From assembly GCA_039817825.1 (NCBI GenBank), contig JBCBVA010000001.1, forward strand, positions 62,001-126,000: a DNA stretch of 64,000 nt. Reading direction: 5' to 3'. Position numbers and translations under genes: made by a program. This document shows positions 55,227 through 61,566 of this stretch, one piece after another. Under the pieces are notes generated by a model. It did no database searches and had not been told where the DNA came from. It worked only from the letters and a program-made list of their open reading frames with translations. Every line of letters begins with the position of its first letter. The first letter of the stretch is position 1. The stretch is from PCC-7336 sp039817825. Lineage in GTDB: Bacteria > Cyanobacteriota > Cyanobacteriia > Thermostichales > PCC-7336.

Positions 55227-55620
55227 GCTCATCATCTACGTTTGATTGAGGTTGTCAGTCAGGCATAGTAGAGCTGGATTTTTCGATGAATCCGCCAGAT
55301 TGACAGTCCTCTAAGTTCGAACAGGCATTGTGTCCGACAACCATCCTTACGATTAGCGTCCACCACTATCGTGCCAGGCGAGAACAGCCTGGCTTTTTTT
55401 TGCCCAGGTTTTCGTATTTTGAGAGCCACAGCGTTTGGGGGCAAAGTGGTCTGATACAGGCGATACGAAAAAGGGCACTTTTTGCCGTAATTGTGCTGGT
55501 TCGGGTCAGTAGCGATTGGGGGGTGTGGGCTGGGTAAGCTAGATGTAGCCTTGCTTATAGACGAAATGACCGAGCGGTCTCTCTGAGTAGCGGTTTAGTT
55601 TTGCTTAGGAATCAATATCA
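55227..55620. other. Intergenic region with a terminator; possible long 3' UTR or small RNA
   Basis: Between the 43-residue frame and the strong terminator at 55373-55401 no coding potential is visible. The segment could be a 3' UTR or an independent small RNA. The remaining 220 bases lead to the OmpA-fusion gene. Confidence 0.4.
55373..55401 (+). terminator. Strong intrinsic terminator
   Basis: GCCAGGC (55373-55379) and GCCTGGC (55387-55393) form a perfect 7-bp stem with a seven-base loop, followed by eight T residues. It would end a transcript covering the 43-residue gene or a small RNA. Confidence 0.85.
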
Positions 55621-57207
55621 ATGGCTACCCGTAAAGGGCCTCCCCCAATTGTGTTTATTGCGGCAGGTCTGGGTGTAATCGGCGGCTTATATTACTACGG
55701 CCGAGACTTCATCAAGCGCAGTCCCAATCCAGCAACACCCACAGCGCAAAGTACGTCAGCACCGTCGAATGTTTCCACCGTAGATGGGACGCCGCTGACA
55801 CTGTTGGGGGATACGTTTAGCGGATACAGTACGTTTCGCAATAGCGAATTTTTAGACACGCTGGGCGATCGCGACATTGCCCTCAGCTATCGAGATGAGT
55901 TTGTGCAGGCGACTCGGGCCGAGCAGCTCAGTAACGGGCAAGCGGATCTGATTGTGACCACGCTCGACCAAGTGTTGCGCCATCAACCGGACGGTCAAAT
56001 TATCGGGCTGTTGGATAGAACGGTTGGGGCTGATGCCGTTGTTCTGAACACTCCGCGCTTTTCTAGCCTCAGATCCTTGAATGATTTAGACGCGTTGGTG
56101 GAGCAGTCGAGCACTAGCGGCCAACCCCTCAGCATTGTGTACGCTGCTGATACGCCCAGCGAGTATTTGGCACGGGTGTTGGATATTCGGTTTGAAAGCT
56201 TTAACCTGTCTAACTTCGAGCTAATTGAAGTGGCGGAGGCTTCAGAAGCCTGGGACTTGTTGCAACAGCCAAATAACACGATTGCGATCGCCGTGTTGTG
56301 GGAACCGTTTGTTACGCGGGCGGAGCGTGAAGGGTACACGGTAGTGTTGTCCAGTGAGGATGCTCCGAACGCCATTTTGGATGTGATTGTGGCGTCTGAC
56401 CGGGTGATCGCCAATCATTCCGGCGACCTGAGTGACTTGCTCAGTGCTTACTACCGCCGAATTGATTCGAACTTGCGGGATAGCGGGCAACTGCGGCAGC
56501 AGATTCAAGAGGACGGTGGTCTCTCCCAGACGGAAGCCAGTGCAGTGATGCAAGGGATTGATTTCTTCACGTCGGTGGAGGCCGATCGCTGGATGTCGGA
56601 TGGTACGCTCAGTCGTCGGATTAGTTCGACGGCGGCTGTGCTGGTGCTGTCCGGTCAGATGGATACTGTGCCTGACAATCCCGAGGCGTTATATTCCGCT
56701 CAATTTTTGTCGGATTCGGTGGCCAATACCGAGACGCTGATTTCCCTAATCGAAGCAGACAACCCTGAGTTGGCTCAGTTGTTGGCGGGGACGGTCAGTA
56801 CTACTACTAGTTCCGCGCCAGCGGTGAGTACGGCATCGCTGCAATCTGCCCCGACGATCGGCAATTTGCAGGTACGGGGAGAGGTTCAGTTCGCGACAGG
56901 CTCAGCTCAATTGACTCCGGTGGGTCGCCAAACGTTGGATAGCTTGGCGGAGGAGATGAAGGAGTTTAATCCACAAACGGTGGCGGTGCGGGCGATCGGG
57001 CATACGTCGCGTACGGGATCTGCGGACTTGAATGTGAGGTTGAGCGAACAGCGGGCAGAAACGGTGGTGAACTATCTCAAGTCGTTGGGAGTGAACCACA
57101 ACATGCTGGCGGAAGGGCGCGGTTTTAACGAGCCTCTCGCCAATGTTGCTCCAGCAGATGCTCGCAATCAGCGGACAGAGATTCGTCTGGTGCGACTGCA
57201 GTCTTAA
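55621..57207 (+). CDS. Solute-binding-like domain fused to OmpA domain
   Basis: This 528-residue protein has an N-terminal membrane helix (about 9-27). A periplasmic region of about 300 residues resembles ABC solute-binding proteins of the nitrate/taurine (NMT1-like) class. The C-terminal OmpA-type peptidoglycan-binding domain shows VQFATGSAQLTPVG, AIGHTSRTGSADLNVRLSEQ and QRTEIRLV. The combination suggests a sensor or scaffold tethered between inner membrane and wall. No transporter genes lie nearby. Confidence 0.8.
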   Translation: MATRKGPPPIVFIAAGLGVIGGLYYYGRDFIKRSPNPATPTAQSTSAPSNVSTVDGTPLTLLGDTFSGYSTFRNSEFLDTLGDRDIALSYRDEFVQATRAEQLSNGQADLIVTTLDQVLRHQPDGQIIGLLDRTVGADAVVLNTPRFSSLRSLNDLDALVEQSSTSGQPLSIVYAADTPSEYLARVLDIRFESFNLSNFELIEVAEASEAWDLLQQPNNTIAIAVLWEPFVTRAEREGYTVVLSSEDAPNAILDVIVASDRVIANHSGDLSDLLSAYYRRIDSNLRDSGQLRQQIQEDGGLSQTEASAVMQGIDFFTSVEADRWMSDGTLSRRISSTAAVLVLSGQMDTVPDNPEALYSAQFLSDSVANTETLISLIEADNPELAQLLAGTVSTTTSSAPAVSTASLQSAPTIGNLQVRGEVQFATGSAQLTPVGRQTLDSLAEEMKEFNPQTVAVRAIGHTSRTGSADLNVRLSEQRAETVVNYLKSLGVNHNMLAEGRGFNEPLANVAPADARNQRTEIRLVRLQS

Positions 57208-57320
57208 GAGCAATTTTCTGTTCTGGGTGGGGGGGTCGCTAGCTGGAGATCTTCCCAGGCTGGAGAACTTGAACGAAGGTAATGATGAGGGGACTATTGA
57301 TGGCTCCCGTCTTTACTGCG

Positions 57321-57854
57321 TCAAGATTTCGGAGGATGAGTGCGGCGGTAGGTTTCAAACCGATAACCGTCATATTTTTCGCAGGCAACTCGTTCGAATT
57401 CGGTACCGATCAGATGTTCGTAGGGAGGGAAAACGGTGTCTCCGGCATGGCTGGATTCCACGATGGTGAGTTCTAGCGTGTCGGTGAAGGGAAGAGCAGC
57501 TTCATAGAGAACGCTACCTCCAACGATAAAGACTTTTTCGCGATCGCCTGCTTGCTCCAATGCTTCAGTTACCGATTGAGCGATGCTGAGTTGGTAGCCG
57601 TTGCTGGGGCACTGGGTTGCGGCCAGATCGTCTGCAAGCGATGTGGACACCACGATGTTGTGGCGACCGGGTAGAGGGCAGCGTTCTAAGTCTTGCTCCC
57701 AGGTGTGGCGACCCATAATCACCGTATGGCCTTTCGTCAGTTGCTTGAATCGCTCCATGTCGGCGGGGATGCGCCAGGGGACTTTGCCGTTGTTGCCAAT
57801 GACGCGATCGCCTTCAGTCAGTGCGGCGATCTCGATAATTTCGGGGGGATGCAT
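57321..57854 (-). CDS. folA: Dihydrofolate reductase
   Basis: This 177-residue enzyme reduces dihydrofolate with NADPH for thymidylate and purine synthesis. It shows IGNNGKVPWRIPADMERFK, VIMGRHTWE and VFIVGGSVLYEAALP. The ATG at 57854 is preferred; the frame is open to 57899. Many cyanobacteria lack a recognisable folA and use ThyX, so its presence is of some interest. Confidence 0.93.
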   Translation of the reverse strand: MHPPEIIEIAALTEGDRVIGNNGKVPWRIPADMERFKQLTKGHTVIMGRHTWEQDLERCPLPGRHNIVVSTSLADDLAATQCPSNGYQLSIAQSVTEALEQAGDREKVFIVGGSVLYEAALPFTDTLELTIVESSHAGDTVFPPYEHLIGTEFERVACEKYDGYRFETYRRTHPPKS

Positions 57855-57953
57855 GCTAATTCCAGCCAAGACCCTGCCTATGGTGCCACAGAGTGCCAAA
57901 TTTCTGGGGCGGTATAGTGACGAAAGTTTTTCCGCTAGACTTGCTTGCTACTC

Positions 57954-58598
57954 ATGGCTGCTCAATTTGTTTACTTGCACGGTTTTGCCTCTGGCCCGAT
58001 GTCTTCAAAAGGGGTGTTTCTCAAACAGAAACTAGAAGAGTTGGGGATTGAGCTGCAGGTGCCGGATTTTAATGAGGGGGGCTTTACTGATTTGACGGTG
58101 AGTCGGCAGATCGAGCAGGTGTGCGATCGCCTGTCGGATACTCCTGCTGTTTTGGTTGGTTCTAGTTTAGGAGGGCTGACGGCGGCGTGTGTGGCGGAGC
58201 GGATGCTGCAGGTGGAGCGGGTGGTGTTGCTAGCTCCGGCGTTTGGGTTTGCAAAGCGGTGGCAGAAGTCTTTGGGGGAGGTGGCGATCGCGGAGTGGAA
58301 AGAGCAGGGGGTGCGGCAGTTTTACCATTACGGGCAACGGCAGGAGTTACCGCTACGGTATGGGTTTGTGGAGGATGCGATTGGGTATCGGGAAGAGGAT
58401 TTACGGCGTCAGGTGCCGACGGTGATCGTTCATGGGCGAAAGGATGATGTGGTGCCGATTGAGGTGAGTCGGGAGTATGCGGGCGATCGCGATTGGGTGA
58501 CGTTGCACGAGTTGGATAGCGATCATGCTTTGGGGGATGTTGAAAGTAAGGCTGCTATCTGGGACATTACGCGATCGTTTTGCCAGTTGGAAGCTTGA
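57954..58598 (+). CDS. YqiA/YcfP-family alpha/beta hydrolase
   Basis: This 214-residue small esterase-like protein has FVYLHGFASGPMSSKG, the nucleophile elbow VGSSLGGLTA (serine in GxSxG) and a C-terminal histidine in DSDHALGDV. The ATG at 57954 starts MAAQFVYLHG. It is divergent from folA. The natural substrate is unknown. Confidence 0.87.
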   Translation: MAAQFVYLHGFASGPMSSKGVFLKQKLEELGIELQVPDFNEGGFTDLTVSRQIEQVCDRLSDTPAVLVGSSLGGLTAACVAERMLQVERVVLLAPAFGFAKRWQKSLGEVAIAEWKEQGVRQFYHYGQRQELPLRYGFVEDAIGYREEDLRRQVPTVIVHGRKDDVVPIEVSREYAGDRDWVTLHELDSDHALGDVESKAAIWDITRSFCQLEA

Positions 58599-58755
58599 GA
58601 TTGTGTATCGACGGCTTAACGAGCAGCTACACAAGCATCGCCTGCTGTCGAGAGTTCTGGAAGATGGGGGCCAGACAATAGGGTTACGTCATAATGAATG
58701 TAGGTGATGCGTTCTGTTCGAGAGACGCTTGGGCTCAGGTTGCTGGTGAATCTAG

Positions 58756-58977
58756 ATGACAACCCTCACAGAAATTGAAGCTGCGATTAAGCAGTTATCT
58801 CAAGACGACGCACGTAAGCTAGCTGATTGGTTGCAAAGCTACGTTGATGACGCTTGGGACAAGCAGATTGAAGAGGATTTAAAACTTGGCAAACTCGATA
58901 AGCTGATTTCACAAGCAGAAGCCGACATTGCTGCTGGTAACGTCAGAGAGTTGGATGAAGTCCTTCACAACAGCTGA
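58756..58977 (+). CDS. Antitoxin-like protein (73 aa)
   Basis: The frame MTTLTEIEAAIKQLSQDDAR-KLADWL resembles small antitoxins paired with RelE/ParE-type toxins in cyanobacteria. Its 3' end overlaps the start of a toxin-like frame by 23 bases in another frame, the usual arrangement of such operons. The toxin frame is truncated, so the module is probably inactive. Confidence 0.7.
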   Translation: MTTLTEIEAAIKQLSQDDARKLADWLQSYVDDAWDKQIEEDLKLGKLDKLISQAEADIAAGNVRELDEVLHNS

Positions 58978-59095
58978 GTGCTGGGAACCTTACTGCTTCT
59001 TCCCACAAGTATCAGCTAATATTCGAAGCGAACTGAGTTTGAAAGTCCTGAGAAAATTAACTGAGCAGCAGAAGGTATTCTACCGACATTTATAG
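58955..59095 (+). pseudogene. Truncated RelE/ParE-like toxin remnant
   Basis: The frame begins MKSFTTAECWEPYCFFPQVS, which matches the usual N-terminus of RelE/ParE-superfamily toxins. It then loses similarity and stops after 46 residues, about half the normal length. The start overlaps the antitoxin gene. No continuing toxin sequence is evident in the next 100 bases. Confidence 0.6.
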
Positions 59096-59698
59096 ATTTG
59101 AAAAGTCATCAATATAGTACGCCCCATCATATTCATAACGATAAGGAGCGGAAGGTTTGGCTAAGCGCACAATTGTATTGATGTCCTGTGCAGGCGGACC
59201 ACATTCACGCGATAGGAAATCTATAATTTCGGTAATTGCACAATGCTCAACCACAAGGTCAAATGCACGTGCAGGACAATAACCATTGTCGGGCAAATAT
59301 ATCGCTAAATTAGTTCCCAGATGCTGTGTGAGGGAAAAGCAAAATTTTCGAAGTTCAGAAAGAGTAGACTCTGTTGTGAGGGCATATCCCCATCGAAGTG
59401 ATGTCGCCAATTCAAACGATCTCCGACCAAAATCGACTTGCCATGCTTGTGGGCCATACAGCTCTAGAAATTGCTCGGCATTTCATAAGTCAACAGCATC
59501 TTTCTCTGGGGAAACTGCATAGGGTTTGAGAGAAGTTTTCCAATTGGTTGTCATCCACTCCCAATTGGTTCGCGAGTTGGGACGTGGAGTATAGACTTCG
59601 AATTCTTTCGACCAATTAAGGGCAAGAACTTGTGGAAGTGTTGAGAACTTCGACAAGTCACCATCGTGACCTACGATCACATTAAATTCTATTGACAT
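59090..59698 (-). pseudogene. Gene of unknown function interrupted by an in-frame TGA
   Basis: The frame is open from the ATG at 59698 to 59090 except for one TGA at 59483-59485 (after SPEKDAVDL). Codons after the TGA continue naturally in the same frame (NAEQFLELYGPQAWQVDF), so the original protein would have been about 202 residues. A CGA-to-TGA change would explain it. I do not recognise the family. It lies 18 bases downstream of another unknown gene on the same strand, probably as an operon. Confidence 0.65.
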
Positions 59699-59716
59699 AT
59701 CGCGTAAGCAGAATGG

Positions 59717-60175
59717 TTAACAGATGAATGAACGGCGGTTCTCTTTCAATGGATCGTGGGGGAAACAGTTATTGCCTGCTTCTGCTACATGTACTTGACC
59801 GTAGTCATCAGAAATGCTGCAGATACAGACGCATGGCAAGCCTAGCTTCGATCTGAATGCGTGATACGAAGGTTTGAAGACCTGATTGAAACTAACGTCG
59901 ATCTGGACGCTGACGATCCACGTGGATGGAATCCCTCTCGCTTGAAGTTGGGACTCCAACATTGCCTGGTAGAAATTGACTAGTGACAGAAACTGATTGC
60001 TTGCAGGAGAAATCTCTCCAGTCGTGAGGTTGATGTGAACTGTGCTGACATTGTGTGAATTAGCAAATTGAAATAGCTTGCCTATTCCCCAATAGCCATC
60101 GACATCGTTGTTGCGACTGTTAAACGACTCAATAATGCCCCGAGCAACATTTTTCAGTTCTTTTCGACGAACCAC
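59717..60175 (-). CDS. Hypothetical protein (152 aa)
   Basis: The protein starts MVRRKELKNVARGIIESFNS and contains NNDVDGYWGIGKLFQFA and HDPLKENRRSF. It has no membrane segment. I do not recognise a family. It heads a two-gene unit with the interrupted gene at 59090-59698. Such short paired genes of patchy distribution are often accessory or immunity-type, but this is inference. It is 32 bases downstream of the DUF790 gene on the same strand. Confidence 0.7.
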   Translation of the reverse strand: MVRRKELKNVARGIIESFNSRNNDVDGYWGIGKLFQFANSHNVSTVHINLTTGEISPASNQFLSLVNFYQAMLESQLQARGIPSTWIVSVQIDVSFNQVFKPSYHAFRSKLGLPCVCICSISDDYGQVHVAEAGNNCFPHDPLKENRRSFIC

Positions 60176-60207
60176 GCCCTACTCCATAACCGACAACCTC
60201 ACCCCCT

Positions 60208-61425
60208 TCACTCTTCAATCGCCTGCAACACCGACTTAGCAAGCAACTTATTCTTAAACCACACCACCGGCACCGGAATTTCCCCTACCTTCACCCCAGC
60301 TTTCTCCAAATTCAACCGCTCCGATACCGCCAAAATCAGATCGTCCCTATCCGACTGTCTTACCTGCGAAAACTTCTTGCGCAAATACTCCGGTCGCCAA
60401 TAGCCCACAATCTCTAACAGATGCGATCGCCCATCTGGATGCACCAACCGAAAATCCGGAATCATCACACTCCCCGGAATCGGAATTAAATCCACCTCTC
60501 GCTCCAACTGCCAGTCGGTTTTGAGCTTCTTCCACCCCGCCGCAAACGACGCCTCCACCATGCTGTCAAACTCCTTCCCCGGCGGATAATGGGTCACCAA
60601 TCCGCAATCCGAATCCAGAGAAAACCGATAGGGCTTGTACTCCGACGTGTAGAAATCCTTCACCCGTAACGTGGAATCCAAACTCCACTTTGTGACATGC
60701 AACAGCGCTGGCAGTAATTTCGCGATCGCCAACCCGTAACGCGTGCTGGGCTTAAACAAACTGGTCGGCCCATCCACCGTAATTGTGAACCCGCGATCGG
60801 CATCCCCCTCGATATACGACATCAACTGAAACAGCTTTAAATAGCGAAACAGCAGCTTGTACTCCCCCGGATCGTTGCGGTGGGCGTTCAGCGTCATCTG
60901 CGTCGCTTTATAAAAAATCCCCTGCACCTGCGACAAATTGAATCGGTGCAGCAGTGCCTCCGGTGTGGGTGCCTCAAACTGTGTCAAAATCCGGTTTTCC
61001 TGCAAATCCGCATACAGCCCCTTGCGAATCTCTGCCGGAAACACTTCGCGATCGCATTCCTGAGTCAGCTCCCGCGCCACCGTCGCCAGCGTCCCCGCCG
61101 CATTCTGCGGAATCTGTGTCGTTGTCGCCGCCAGTCCAAACACCCGTTGACGCAACAGCGGCGGCTCGATCGGGCTGACAATCTCAAACGTGCAAAAACT
61201 ACTTTTGAGGATGTGGGCCAGCCCCCGCCGCAGTCGATAATCCGGGCTATCTCCCTCCAATTCCGACAGCAGATTGTCTAAATGCCCCTGCGTGTCCCCC
61301 TGGGCCGACTCGAATGTGGAAATTAGGTCGGAGGCGATCGCCACATGCTTGCCATCCACCTTCAGCCGCAGCGGTACGACGGTCTCTCCACTACGCCGAA
61401 AACTCAATAACTCGCTGGGTAACAA
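60208..61425 (-). CDS. DUF790 family protein (Bax1-type nuclease)
   Basis: This 405-residue protein starts at a TTG giving MLPSELLSFRR. A C-terminal nuclease-like core is visible in VMIPDFRLVHPDGRSHLLEIVGYWR, a D-x-ExK-like strand pair. DUF790 proteins include archaeal Bax1, which binds the XPB helicase in DNA repair; some bacteria carry the pair. No XPB helicase gene is adjacent here. It is divergent from the radical SAM gene. Confidence 0.82.
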   Translation of the reverse strand: MLPSELLSFRRSGETVVPLRLKVDGKHVAIASDLISTFESAQGDTQGHLDNLLSELEGDSPDYRLRRGLAHILKSSFCTFEIVSPIEPPLLRQRVFGLAATTTQIPQNAAGTLATVARELTQECDREVFPAEIRKGLYADLQENRILTQFEAPTPEALLHRFNLSQVQGIFYKATQMTLNAHRNDPGEYKLLFRYLKLFQLMSYIEGDADRGFTITVDGPTSLFKPSTRYGLAIAKLLPALLHVTKWSLDSTLRVKDFYTSEYKPYRFSLDSDCGLVTHYPPGKEFDSMVEASFAAGWKKLKTDWQLEREVDLIPIPGSVMIPDFRLVHPDGRSHLLEIVGYWRPEYLRKKFSQVRQSDRDDLILAVSERLNLEKAGVKVGEIPVPVVWFKNKLLAKSVLQAIEE

Positions 61426-61566
61426 CTCACCAACTCACCGACAAACAGCCGCTGCCATTGTAGAGACGCCCCTAAGAGATAGAGCAACCCCTTAAGCAAG
61501 TTCAAAGCTATACCAACCCCTGTCGTGAGCTAGGCTGGACAATGCTGTTTCCAGTCTCCACTTGCC

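Noticed and set aside
59483..59485. In-frame TGA as a possible selenocysteine codon
   Set aside because: No stable stem-loop typical of a bacterial SECIS is evident just downstream, and the residue context does not resemble a selenoprotein. A simple nonsense mutation is more likely.
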